DNA from: a virus
Length of the DNA: 25,750 nucleotides
Virus record (IMG/VR): IMGVR_UViG_3300046001_003209
Coordinates: 1-25,750 of that record
Direction: 5' to 3' (one strand)
Of this stretch, positions 1 to 6,993 are shown one piece after another. Under the pieces are notes generated by a model. That model was not told where the DNA came from and did no database searches. It saw nothing but the letters and a program-made list of their open reading frames with translations. The translations under genes were made by a program, and so were the position numbers. Each line of letters opens with the position of its first letter. The first letter of the stretch is position 1.

Positions 1-540
1 AATGAACTAACTGACTTCTCTCCAGAACTGGATTGGGAACCCATGCGCAAAGACATGATCACTTATGGTGTGCGTAATGCCACCAATGGTGCTGTGGCTC
101 CTGTGGAATCAAGTTCAGTGGCTATTAACTCAACCAATGGTATTGAAATGCCAATGAGTTTGATCAGCGTAAAAGAATCCAAAGCAGGATCATTTGTACA
201 AGTTGTTCCTGAATATCAGAAGTTGAAAAATCGATACCAACTGATGTGGGAACAGAAAGATTGCGACGGGTATTTAAAAACAGCCGCAGTGATTGCAGCT
301 TATGTTGATCAATCAATCAGTACCAATACCTTTTATAATCCTGCACATTTTCCAGATCGTAAAGTTCCTACTACATTGATTGCTAAAAATTTAATGCAAT
401 CACATGCGTGGGGACTAAAAACTTTTTACTACAGTTTGATCAACAAAGCAGGTAGTAAAGCAGTGGCAGAAGAAGCTCCAACAATGTTGGAATCAATCAA
501 CTTCGACGACGAAGAAGATTGCGAATCGTGTAAACTTTAA
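1..540 (+). CDS. nrdA: Ribonucleoside-diphosphate reductase alpha subunit, C-terminal part (5' end outside window)
   Basis: This is the last 179 residues of the large, catalytic subunit of class Ia ribonucleotide reductase, which reduces ribonucleoside diphosphates to deoxy forms for phage DNA synthesis. The reading frame is open from base 1, so the gene starts before the window. Seen: an ATNGAVAPVESSS stretch, NGIEMPMSLISVK, QVVPEY, a DQSIS-N-T-N-F-Y-N-P block (like E. coli DQSISANTNYDP) and GLKTFYY. The tail ends CESCKL, the flexible C-x-x-C that passes electrons from glutaredoxin or thioredoxin to the active site. NrdB and a glutaredoxin follow, so the complete reduction system is encoded together. 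An unrelated lipoprotein gene lies between nrdA and nrdB, 9 nt downstream. The family call is secure; the host range cannot be read from this fragment. Confidence 0.95.
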   Translation, partial: NELTDFSPELDWEPMRKDMITYGVRNATNGAVAPVESSSVAINSTNGIEMPMSLISVKESKAGSFVQVVPEYQKLKNRYQLMWEQKDCDGYLKTAAVIAAYVDQSISTNTFYNPAHFPDRKVPTTLIAKNLMQSHAWGLKTFYYSLINKAGSKAVAEEAPTMLESINFDDEEDCESCKL

Positions 541-549
541 AGGAAAAAC

Positions 550-1461
550 ATGAAAAGATTATTAGTTATATTAAGCATATTGGCATTGGCGGCTTGTAGT
601 AAAACACCGGCACCTACTGCAACATCAAACACATTTACTCCTGCGTTTGTACTGGACTACAACAAGTGCGGCACTGATCCTGTTATATCAGGTAACTCAG
701 TAACATTTGGCGAAGGATCAAATTGTGCAGCAGGTAGAGTTGTATCAGAACAAGGATATGTTAATATCTCTCAAATCAAAGCAACCGTTGACCTGTCAAA
801 ATTATCACAGAACTATGTCAATGCCAGTTTCTACATGGTGTCAAATCCAGTTCAGCCTGCTGTTCAACCTAAAGGTACTAACTACTGTGATGCAGGCGGA
901 AATGGTACGCAATGGAACTGCCAAGAAATTGATTTCTTAGAAACCAATGGTAACAAGATTACACAAACCACTATGCATTTAGGTACAGGTGGTTCAAGTG
1001 CTCCTCAACGATATGAATACTCGTTTGCAGACACTGCCAACAACAGTTGTTTTAATTATTCAGCAATGACCAGTTCACCTACTACTACCAATGGATTGCA
1101 TAGCCTAGTTGGTATTATTGATATGACAAAACCATTTGATATGGTAACTGATTTCACGTATGGCACAACTCCTACCATGACTGTGACATATTCACAAAAT
1201 GGTAAAAGTGTAGTGGTATACAATAGTTCAGTTGGATCAGGTGCAGAGGGTAGCGGTACTGTGGACATGACTTCATTGGTGGCTAGCATGAAGAATGGTT
1301 ACTGGTTGAATCTAGCATTTTGGCAAGGTTATAGTCCAGCTGGTCCCAGCACTGCACCGTGGTGGAACAACAGTTGTCCATGGGGTGCATTGTGCAACAG
1401 CACAGGATCATACTGGAGTATAAGCAACATTCAAGTAACTGCTGACAGTGTTATAAAATGA
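550..1461 (+). CDS. Secreted lipoprotein with GH16/GH7-like (clan GH-B) ExDxxE motif
   Basis: 303 aa. The start has an AGGA Shine-Dalgarno 5-8 nt upstream. A lipoprotein signal peptide is clear: basic MKR, a hydrophobic core, and the lipobox LAAC with the lipidated Cys at residue 16. A Thr/Pro/Ala/Ser linker follows. Residues 126-131 read E-I-D-F-L-E, matching the catalytic ExDxxE pattern of clan GH-B glycoside hydrolases (nucleophile Glu, assisting Asp, acid/base Glu), and lie in a Cys/Gly-rich context with aromatic residues further on (W-rich 297-region excluded; YW/AFWQGY near 255-265, APWWNN near 270). This suggests a concanavalin-like beta-sandwich that binds or cuts a polysaccharide. 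It sits inside the nrd operon and overlaps nrdB by 4 nt (ATGA). Substrate unknown; overall homology to GH16/GH7 not proven, and a carbohydrate-binding lectin-like role is also possible. Confidence 0.6.
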   Translation: MKRLLVILSILALAACSKTPAPTATSNTFTPAFVLDYNKCGTDPVISGNSVTFGEGSNCAAGRVVSEQGYVNISQIKATVDLSKLSQNYVNASFYMVSNPVQPAVQPKGTNYCDAGGNGTQWNCQEIDFLETNGNKITQTTMHLGTGGSSAPQRYEYSFADTANNSCFNYSAMTSSPTTTNGLHSLVGIIDMTKPFDMVTDFTYGTTPTMTVTYSQNGKSVVVYNSSVGSGAEGSGTVDMTSLVASMKNGYWLNLAFWQGYSPAGPSTAPWWNNSCPWGALCNSTGSYWSISNIQVTADSVIK

Positions 1462-2558
1462 GCCTAGCACAATACAATTTAAACACCAAAACAGATTATT
1501 TAAATCGTAAGATGTTTCTGGACCCAGCAGGTCCAGTTACTATTCAACGCTTTGAAGAAGTCAAGTATAAAAAGATTGCAGACTTTGAAGCCACTGCACG
1601 TGGCTTCTTCTGGCAACCTGAAGAGATCAGTCTCAGCAAAGATGCCAATGACTTTAAAGATGCCAGTGATGCAGTCAAACATATCTTTACTAGCAATTTA
1701 CTGCGGCAGACTGCATTGGACAGTTTGCAAGGACGTGGACCTACACAGGTATTCACGCCGGTATGCAGCTTGCCCGAAGTAGAAGCATTGATGTATAACT
1801 GGGGATTCTTTGAAACAAATATCCACTCAAAGAGTTACAGCCATATCATTCGTAATATCTATAACGTGCCTAAAGATGTTTTCAATACCATTCATGACAC
1901 CACAGAAATTGTAGACATGGCATCAAGTGTAGGACGATATTATGATGACTTACACAGAATCAACTGTGCAAAAGAACTAGGGCAACCGGTGGAAGAACGT
2001 GAACATGTTCGAGCAATTTGGATGGCATTGCATGCCAGTTATGCACTAGAAGCATTCCGATTCATGGTATCGTTTGCCACTAGCTTGGCCATGGTAGAGA
2101 ACAAAATCTTCATTGGCAATGGCAACATTATTGGATTGATTCTGCAAGACGAATTGCTGCACAAAGGATGGACTGCATATCTTATCAACCAAGTTATCAA
2201 AGAAGACAACCGATTTGCTGCGGTCAAAGACGCCTGCGAAGCAGAAGTGTATGCCTTGTATCAGGATGTGATCCGTGAAGAAAAAGCCTGGGCTGAGCAT
2301 TTGTTCAAGATGGGTCCAGTAATTGGTCTCAATGCAAACATTCTCAAAGATTTTGTGGACTACACAGCAGTTGGTGCTCTCAAAGACATTGGTATCAAAT
2401 ATCAAACCGCAGCACCACGCAGCACACCTATTCCATGGTTCAACAAGCATGTTTCAACATCCAGCAAACAGACGGCCTTGCAAGAAAATGAGTCAACTAA
2501 CTACGTAATTGGTATTATGTCGTCTGAACTTGATTATGATCAACTACCAAATTTATAA
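1458..2558 (+). CDS. nrdB: Ribonucleoside-diphosphate reductase beta subunit
   Basis: 366 aa, the radical-generating small subunit of class Ia ribonucleotide reductase with a di-iron/tyrosyl centre. It overlaps the lipoprotein gene by ATGA, which suggests coupled translation. Candidate ligands can be lined up with E. coli NrdB: D88 (LDSLQGR), E119, H123, E198 (LEAFRF), E232 and H235 (DELLH). Y127 in HSKSY matches the radical tyrosine. Length is close to the usual 370-390. One oddity is visible: the first ligand pair reads E-T-N-I-H (ExxxH), one residue longer than the E-T-I-H (ExxH) of E. coli and T4, although the D88-to-E119 spacing (31) and the H-to-Y spacing (4) are unchanged. The C-terminal tail (LDYDQLPNL) is the part expected to dock on NrdA. 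Confidence 0.95.
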   Translation: MSLAQYNLNTKTDYLNRKMFLDPAGPVTIQRFEEVKYKKIADFEATARGFFWQPEEISLSKDANDFKDASDAVKHIFTSNLLRQTALDSLQGRGPTQVFTPVCSLPEVEALMYNWGFFETNIHSKSYSHIIRNIYNVPKDVFNTIHDTTEIVDMASSVGRYYDDLHRINCAKELGQPVEEREHVRAIWMALHASYALEAFRFMVSFATSLAMVENKIFIGNGNIIGLILQDELLHKGWTAYLINQVIKEDNRFAAVKDACEAEVYALYQDVIREEKAWAEHLFKMGPVIGLNANILKDFVDYTAVGALKDIGIKYQTAAPRSTPIPWFNKHVSTSSKQTALQENESTNYVIGIMSSELDYDQLPNL

Positions 2559-2567
2559 AGGAAAAAT

Positions 2568-2813
2568 ATGACAGCCATCGTCTGGTCAAAAGACAATTGC
2601 ACATTCTGCGACCAAGCCAAAGCTTTGTTAAAGCAACGCAATATTGCATATGAAGAAAAGAAAATTGGGCACGGATACACCCGAGAAGACTTGTTAGAAG
2701 CAGTGCCCACAGCAAGAACAGTACCACAAATTTTTGTACATAACAACCACATTGGGGGGTTTCAAGAATTAAAAAAATACATTGAAGAAACTGCTGGCGG
2801 ATATGGGGAGTAA
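2568..2813 (+). CDS. grx: Glutaredoxin
   Basis: 81 aa thioredoxin-fold dithiol reductant. The active site is C11-T-F-C14 near the N-terminus after the first strand (IVWSKDNC). The cis-proline motif TVP is near residue 51 and the glutathione-binding GG (HIGGFQEL) near 63. Length fits small NrdH/Grx proteins. An AAAGGA Shine-Dalgarno precedes the ATG. It lies 9 nt after nrdB and so is very likely the electron donor that reduces the NrdA C-terminal cysteines, as in T4, where nrdC plays this role. The CTFC motif is of glutaredoxin type rather than thioredoxin (CGPC). Confidence 0.9.
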   Translation: MTAIVWSKDNCTFCDQAKALLKQRNIAYEEKKIGHGYTREDLLEAVPTARTVPQIFVHNNHIGGFQELKKYIEETAGGYGE

Positions 2814-2848
2814 ATTACAAATGTTAATTCAAAAGAAAGTTTAAAATT

Positions 2849-3139
2849 ATGTTAATAGACAAAGGCGTTAGCGCAGGCGAAGTAGTCACACTCAAACTCA
2901 CATCAGGTGAAGAATTGGTGGCAAGACTCAATGAAGAAACTGCTACACATTACAAACTGTCAAAACCCATGGTAATTGCCATGGGTGCCAAGGGACCAGG
3001 GTTGATGCCATACCTGTTCACTGTGGCACCAGACAAAGATATCAACTTGAGTAAACTCACAGTAACTGTTGCGGTGGCCAGTGACAAATCATTTGCTGAC
3101 CAATACATGCAAAGCACCACCAGTATACATTTGGGCTGA
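2849..3139 (+). CDS. Small phage protein, possible Sm-like (LSm) fold
   Basis: 96 aa. Residues 10-50 read like an Sm-type strand set: VVTLKLTSGEELVARL, then EETATHYKLSKPMVIAM, a pattern (SGEE-x-hydrophobic-A-R, then a K-P turn) that I recognise from small proteins of T4-like phages of aquatic bacteria. The rest is GLMPYLFT-x-x-P-D followed by beta-rich VTVAVAS. There is no signal peptide, Cys or membrane segment. The Shine-Dalgarno is poor (AAAGAAAG about 11 nt upstream). It ends just before a T4-type late promoter at 3156. The Sm-like reading is a guess from the motif; function unknown. Confidence 0.6.
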   Translation: MLIDKGVSAGEVVTLKLTSGEELVARLNEETATHYKLSKPMVIAMGAKGPGLMPYLFTVAPDKDINLSKLTVTVAVASDKSFADQYMQSTTSIHLG

Positions 3140-3155
3140 TACGAGTTTTTGCTCC

Positions 3156-3163
3156 TATAAATA
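3156..3163 (+). promoter_or_regulatory. T4-type late promoter (TATAAATA)
   Basis: The octamer TATAAATA exactly matches the T4 late consensus and lies in the 28-nt gap between two genes. By T4 geometry (octamer about -13 to -6) transcription would start near 3167-3169, at the ATG of the next gene. It would drive the small protein, PAAR and virion-protein genes, a fitting late unit. Confidence 0.75.
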
Positions 3164-3167
3164 CAAT

Positions 3168-3383
3168 ATGGGACATAGATTTGTAATCATGAGGCGCGAT
3201 ATAATTGAAGTATACGATTGCTATGACGATATCCCAGACGACCTGGACCATGTGATAGAATTTCTTCCGGAAATCCCTCCGGAGCCGCATACTCAACAGC
3301 AGCACAAAGAAATTGACGCCTGGCTGGGTCTGTTTAATAGACTTATGGAGAAAGCGTATGCGACCAGTAGCGAGATTGGGTGA
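3168..3383 (+). CDS. Small unknown late protein preceding PAAR
   Basis: 71 aa from the ATG at 3168. The frame is open further upstream (an ATG at 3069), but that would overlap the previous gene and the late promoter, so 3168 is preferred; 3189 is another option. No Shine-Dalgarno is visible before 3168, and the ATG sits at the predicted late transcription start, so the message may be leaderless. The protein has an acidic IEVYDCYDDIPDDLD segment and EIPPEPHTQQQHKEID, then a helical end. I recognise no domain. It overlaps the PAAR gene by 26 nt, suggesting joint translation and perhaps a role in spike or baseplate assembly. Confidence 0.6.
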   Translation: MGHRFVIMRRDIIEVYDCYDDIPDDLDHVIEFLPEIPPEPHTQQQHKEIDAWLGLFNRLMEKAYATSSEIG

Positions 3384-3645
3384 TCAAGGAGTTCCGCATT
3401 GCAGCGGATTTAGCATTGCTCAAGGCAGTGCCACAGTATTTGTCAATTCAAAACCTGCTGCTAGACTTGGCGATCTCAGTACGCCTCATTTGCGCCCAGG
3501 CAAGCCATGTCAGCCGCACGTGGCACCAATTTCAAGTGGAAGTTCTACAGTATTTGTCGGCGGCAAGCCGTTGGCAAGAGTTGGTGATGGCCTTGCTGGT
3601 TGTACGTTTGTAGCTAGTGGTAGTGCAACTGTGTTTGCAGGATAA
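3358..3645 (+). CDS. PAAR-domain spike-tip protein
   Basis: 95 aa. The sequence is a threefold PAAR repeat: VARLGDQGVPH at residues 4-14, PAARLGD near 33-39, PLARVGD near 71-77, alternating with GSATVFVN/GSSTVFVG/GSATVFAG strands. Such proteins fold as a sharp zinc-bound cone that caps the central spike of phage tails and type VI secretion systems (T4 gp5.4 is the phage example). His14, His44, Cys51 and His54 are candidate zinc ligands. The ATG at 3358 is chosen because GGAG lies 7-10 nt upstream and it starts exactly at the PAAR homology; an in-frame ATG at 3313 would add non-homologous residues. It lies between two late genes. Call is strong. Confidence 0.9.
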   Translation: MRPVARLGDQGVPHCSGFSIAQGSATVFVNSKPAARLGDLSTPHLRPGKPCQPHVAPISSGSSTVFVGGKPLARVGDGLAGCTFVASGSATVFAG

Positions 3646-3648
3646 ACA

Positions 3649-5577
3649 ATGACCATTGGTATTCTAACTCCTTTACAAATGATTGCTGGTGCTACACTGA
3701 GCAACAACGGTGGCATCAGAATTGCTAATACCTGGACCGCTGCTGTAACTTCTTACACTGGTACCACTTTGCTTACTCCTTTCTTTGCTGCAATAGCCAA
3801 CTCAGGACCAGCTGGCATCACTGCCAACACATTGGCCAATATGGCATCGTTTTGCTCGTCCACAGTACCGGCACTGGCTGACAATACGCCTGCGGGTTAT
3901 CTTGATCTGGGAATCAATGTGAATTCAGGATTCACCGGGGTAATCACTGAACAAGGCAACAGTTATCTTGGCAATGGCAACGTGACTGTGTTTGCACAGG
4001 TGTTTCCAGCAGCACAAGGCTATGTGAGTGCAACTAACAACTATATCAATGCCAGTATCAACAGTCAGACTTATCTAGGGTCAACTTTTACTACAATGAA
4101 CAGTTTGATCACTGGGAATCTTAGTGATGTGAATTTGGCCATGCTGACATTTGGTGCTGATCTAGCTGCGCTGGGACAACTGATTGATCTTTCTGACCTT
4201 GGTAATTTTGGATCACCAGCTTCGTTGTTGAGACGATTGGCTTCATTGACCAATCTCACCCCTGGGGTAAGCAATGCATTGATTCAGGCAGGAATTGACC
4301 AAACTGATATCAACGACATTGCAAATCCAAATGTCACAGTCAGTGACAATTTGCAACGACTGGCATATCAGGGCATGTTGACTGTGACCGGCACAGAACT
4401 AGAACAGGTGCTGGCCGTGTTTGGAGTAAGCACACCAAATATCAATAACATGGCTGACTTGTTAAACCCAGTCAAGATATTCCCTAACAGCTATCCCAGT
4501 CTCACAGTGAGAACTTACAATCAAGAGACATCGACTGTGCTTCGCGCCATCTACGACAACAATCAAGGCGCTGTGAATTCAAAGTTGTTGATTTACTTGC
4601 CACGATATGTGTTGATCTTGGGCGGTAGTAATATGATCACATATCAAAGATTGAGTTTGATCATCCCACCAGATCAGGCATTGGCTTGCAAGGCCATGCA
4701 GGTGAGTTTGCAACAAATTAAAAATATCAACAACATGAGTTTGATACAGTTGGCGTTAGCATTTGCTAACATGGAGACCACTCGAGACCTTGATCTCATA
4801 AGTTCATTGACCACAGCAGTTCCGCCATCTGTGGCAGAATTCTATGCCAACACGTATGCAACTGGAACAGGTCCCAATGGGACATTGGTCATAACTGATT
4901 TGTTGGGTGCAGCAGTCGGGGTACCGTTCACTAGTGATCTTACCAATGTTACCACCACACTCAATAGCATGACATCAGATGGAATCCTGAACACATTAAT
5001 TATCATCTACACTCGAATGCAAAATACCGTGGATGGGGTTTATAATACAGGTATAGACGACACAGTGGTCATCCCCCCGGGCCCAGGCGCAGGAACTTAT
5101 ACCAATCCTGATGCGGCACTGAATGCATTGATCACTGTGGCCGCTGCTGAAGTTGCTGGTATTGAAAGTTTGTATCCTACACAATCTTTGGTATTAAACA
5201 ATAATTTTATTTCCATGGCTGCTAATCTCAATTTAGAGAATACTAATCTTTCTTTAGCCAGCATAGACGTGGCCAATTTAGATACAACCAGCCGCGGTCC
5301 AATTATGAGTTTGGTACAGAGTTTGCCTGATTATGGAGTCAATACAGAACAAGATGGACCTGCACAGTTTCTTGAAACCATTGCCAATCTCAGCACACAA
5401 GGTGGGCAAGCCATAGTGGCTTGTTTGAGAGAAGGTAAAAATATATTTGTTCTGGATGCTGCTGGGGCTGGACAAGACACAGTGATTCCTAGCACACCCA
5501 ATTCAATTCCTCCTCAGGGAAACTTGATTCCGAGCACATATACCGAGGCAGAAGCAGCCAATTTAGTCGTAAAATAG
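3649..5577 (+). CDS. Probable virion structural protein (tail/baseplate), 642 aa
   Basis: 642 aa, starting 4 nt after the PAAR stop. The protein is rich in Asn, Thr, Ser, Ala and Leu, with very few charged residues and few Cys. Long helical, Leu/Asn-rich stretches are broken by Gly/Pro loops (IPPGPGAGTYTNPDA near 475-489). The C-terminus is flexible and polar (VIPSTPNSIPPQGNLIPSTYTEAEAANLVVK region). There is no signal peptide; hydrophobic segments are short and not clearly membrane-spanning. Composition and position directly behind a spike-tip gene and a late promoter suggest a baseplate or tail-associated particle protein, perhaps one that carries or positions the spike. I do not recognise a named family; the structural role is inference from context. 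Confidence 0.6.
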   Translation: MTIGILTPLQMIAGATLSNNGGIRIANTWTAAVTSYTGTTLLTPFFAAIANSGPAGITANTLANMASFCSSTVPALADNTPAGYLDLGINVNSGFTGVITEQGNSYLGNGNVTVFAQVFPAAQGYVSATNNYINASINSQTYLGSTFTTMNSLITGNLSDVNLAMLTFGADLAALGQLIDLSDLGNFGSPASLLRRLASLTNLTPGVSNALIQAGIDQTDINDIANPNVTVSDNLQRLAYQGMLTVTGTELEQVLAVFGVSTPNINNMADLLNPVKIFPNSYPSLTVRTYNQETSTVLRAIYDNNQGAVNSKLLIYLPRYVLILGGSNMITYQRLSLIIPPDQALACKAMQVSLQQIKNINNMSLIQLALAFANMETTRDLDLISSLTTAVPPSVAEFYANTYATGTGPNGTLVITDLLGAAVGVPFTSDLTNVTTTLNSMTSDGILNTLIIIYTRMQNTVDGVYNTGIDDTVVIPPGPGAGTYTNPDAALNALITVAAAEVAGIESLYPTQSLVLNNNFISMAANLNLENTNLSLASIDVANLDTTSRGPIMSLVQSLPDYGVNTEQDGPAQFLETIANLSTQGGQAIVACLREGKNIFVLDAAGAGQDTVIPSTPNSIPPQGNLIPSTYTEAEAANLVVK

Positions 5578-5587
5578 CACTTACATT

Positions 5588-5595
5588 GCTATACT
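5588..5595 (+). promoter_or_regulatory. Extended -10 promoter of the porin gene
   Basis: TGCTATACT (TG at 5587-5588, TATACT at 5590-5595) forms an extended -10 element just after the previous stop. No good -35 hexamer is seen at 17 nt, as is common with extended -10 promoters. It would start a porin message near 5602. Confidence 0.45.
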
Positions 5596-5607
5596 AGCTA
5601 AGTAAGA

Positions 5608-5625
5608 ATGTGCCTTCGGGTACAT
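5608..5625 (+). other. UUCG tetraloop hairpin in the porin mRNA leader
   Basis: A 7-bp stem (5608-5614 with 5619-5625, one G-U pair) closes a CUUCGG loop. Such unusually stable hairpins are well known in T4 messages. It sits 29 nt before the porin ATG and close to the predicted 5' end, so it may protect the mRNA. Confidence 0.6.
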
Positions 5626-5653
5626 AACAACAATTTTTTAAAAGGAAAACTTC

Positions 5654-6562
5654 ATGAAGAAATATGCTTTACTATTGGCCCTGGCATTGGCCGCAGGTTT
5701 TGCTCAGGCACAAACCACCCCTCAAGTCAGCATCTATGGCAAAGTCCGTCAGTATCAAGAATCTTATACCTTGGGCACTGCTAGTGCATTGACACGATTG
5801 ACCAATGATTCCAGTCGCCTGGGATTTAAGGCCACAACCAATGTTGGCAGCGGGATCACTGCTAGTGCAGTGGTTGAAACTGGAATTTTAATGGACGCAC
5901 CAGGAGCTACCACACTGGGTGATCGCACTGCTCTGTTCAGTTTGGACAGCAAGTTTGGTTCCATTGGTCTAGGCCGCGACAAGCACAGTGTGACTCGTGT
6001 GTTGGATAACTTTGATGTGATGGAAAATGCGTATGGTACATCCGCAGCCACAATTCACAATGCACAAGGTAGCCGTTTGCAAAACGCAGTATTTGTTAGC
6101 ACCCCAACTGTGGCTGGATTCAAAGGTAACTACGCAGTGTCCAACAGCGAAACAGCTGGTGTGGCCAATGCACATGCTGCCGGCATTGATTACGCAGTAG
6201 GTCCAGTATCTGTTACTGTGGCAAGTTACAGCAACCGTGTAAACAGCTCAAGCACCATCCTTGGTGCCAAATATACTGTGGCCAAAACAGGTACCACAGT
6301 GTTTGGCATGTACAGCGATGACAAAGTGTCTGGTGTTGGCAGCACAGGTAAGAGCGTGGGCGTTCGTCAAGCACTTAATTCACAAGTTGCATTGTTGGGC
6401 AGCTACGGTGAAACCAGCACTGGCGTAACTGCCAAGGCACTTGGTGTGGCGTACTCGATGAGCAAATCATTGACTCTGCATGGTCGTTGGGCTAACATTG
6501 ATAATGTAACATCAGTGGCCGATATTAAACAATATGGTGTTGGCATAGAATACAATTTCTAA
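5654..6562 (+). CDS. Gram-negative outer-membrane porin, betaproteobacterial type
   Basis: 302 aa. It has a Sec signal peptide (MKKYALLLALALAAGFAQA, cut before QTTPQV). The mature protein starts VSIYGKVR, like the VTLYGxxD first strand of Burkholderiales porins, and continues with NDSSRLGFKATTNVGSG, the family's hallmark block. About 14-16 amphipathic strands of alternating residues follow, and it ends in GIEYNF, the C-terminal Phe needed for outer-membrane insertion by Bam. It is shorter than the usual 340-390 aa; missing length is in loops. AAGGA lies 8-12 nt before the ATG. It is a monocistronic unit with its own promoter and terminator. It could widen nutrient entry, replace a lost host porin, or alter phage adsorption. 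The family call is strong; the role is inferred. Confidence 0.9.
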   Translation: MKKYALLLALALAAGFAQAQTTPQVSIYGKVRQYQESYTLGTASALTRLTNDSSRLGFKATTNVGSGITASAVVETGILMDAPGATTLGDRTALFSLDSKFGSIGLGRDKHSVTRVLDNFDVMENAYGTSAATIHNAQGSRLQNAVFVSTPTVAGFKGNYAVSNSETAGVANAHAAGIDYAVGPVSVTVASYSNRVNSSSTILGAKYTVAKTGTTVFGMYSDDKVSGVGSTGKSVGVRQALNSQVALLGSYGETSTGVTAKALGVAYSMSKSLTLHGRWANIDNVTSVADIKQYGVGIEYNF

Positions 6563-6576
6563 TTGTGTCAACTTAA

Positions 6577-6599
6577 TTTTACAACAAATTGTTGTAAAA
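6577..6599 (+). other. Perfect inverted repeat after the porin gene
   Basis: TTTTACAACA / TGTTGTAAAA with a 3-nt loop: a 10-bp AT-rich hairpin directly ahead of the intrinsic terminator. It may help 3'-end stability or act as a weak terminator on the other strand. Confidence 0.6.
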
Positions 6600-6606
6600 T
6601 AACCAC

Positions 6607-6634
6607 AAAAACCCTGCCCTGCGCAGGGTTTTTT
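6607..6634 (+). terminator. Intrinsic terminator of the porin gene
   Basis: An 11-bp stem (6607-6617 with 6623-6633, core ACCCTGC/GCAGGGT) with a 5-nt loop is followed by a T run ending at 6634. Classic rho-independent form; it separates the porin from the early gene block. Confidence 0.9.
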
Positions 6635-6661
6635 GTTGTGAAAATCTCACAGAAATTTTGG

Positions 6662-6690
6662 TTGACCAGAATCGTTTAATCGGCTATAAT
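6662..6690 (+). promoter_or_regulatory. Early promoter P1 (TTGACC-17-TATAAT)
   Basis: -35 TTGACC at 6662-6667, 17-nt spacer, perfect -10 TATAAT at 6685-6690. The context GGTTGACCAGAAT...CGGCTATAATATACACATA is shared with the other early promoters. Serves the gene at 6720. Confidence 0.9.
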
Positions 6691-6719
6691 ATACACATAA
6701 ACAGCAACAAGGAGTTGAC

Positions 6720-6950
6720 ATGCAAAAAGTACAGATGTTAGTAGGCGGGCGCCAAGCTCTAGTAGATGCTGACATGGTCAAGAAAATGACTAAGAAGCAA
6801 GAGTTGGTTGCTAACGCTATGCGTTTACAATCAGTCATGAACGCTGTACCCCGCGAAGCTGAACCCATTTTGCAGCAGCAACTCCAGGAAATCATGAGCA
6901 AGATTATCCGTCTCAACCGAAGCATCCGTCAAACTGTTCAATTCCTTTAA
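6720..6950 (+). CDS. Small early protein, unknown, helical
   Basis: 76 aa with GGAG 6-9 nt before the ATG and its own early promoter. The protein is basic and almost entirely helical by appearance: ADMVKKMTKKQELVANAMRL, then ILQQQLQEIMSKIIRLNRSI. Heptad-like spacing of Ile/Leu in the second half suggests a short coiled coil. There is no Cys, signal peptide or membrane segment. Position in the strong-promoter early block suggests a host-takeover or accessory role, but nothing in the sequence names a target. I do not recognise the family. Confidence 0.75.
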   Translation: MQKVQMLVGGRQALVDADMVKKMTKKQELVANAMRLQSVMNAVPREAEPILQQQLQEIMSKIIRLNRSIRQTVQFL

Positions 6951-6958
6951 AATTTTGG

Positions 6959-6987
6959 TTGACCAGAATTGCAAGATCGGCTATAAT
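6959..6987 (+). promoter_or_regulatory. Early promoter P2, placed for a leaderless transcript
   Basis: TTGACC at 6959-6964, 17-nt spacer, TATAAT at 6982-6987. It begins 9 nt after the preceding stop. The expected start of transcription (7 nt past the -10) is 6994, the A of the next ATG. Confidence 0.88.
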
Positions 6988-6993
6988 TTAAAC

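Noticed and set aside
2046-2450. 134-aa frame on the minus strand
   Set aside because: Antisense to NrdB, no signals.
3069-3167. Longer start for the small protein before PAAR
   Set aside because: It would overlap the Sm-like gene and span the late promoter; the 3168 start fits the promoter.
5041-5046. TATAAT inside the 642-aa gene
   Set aside because: No -35 at the right distance and no gene start after it.
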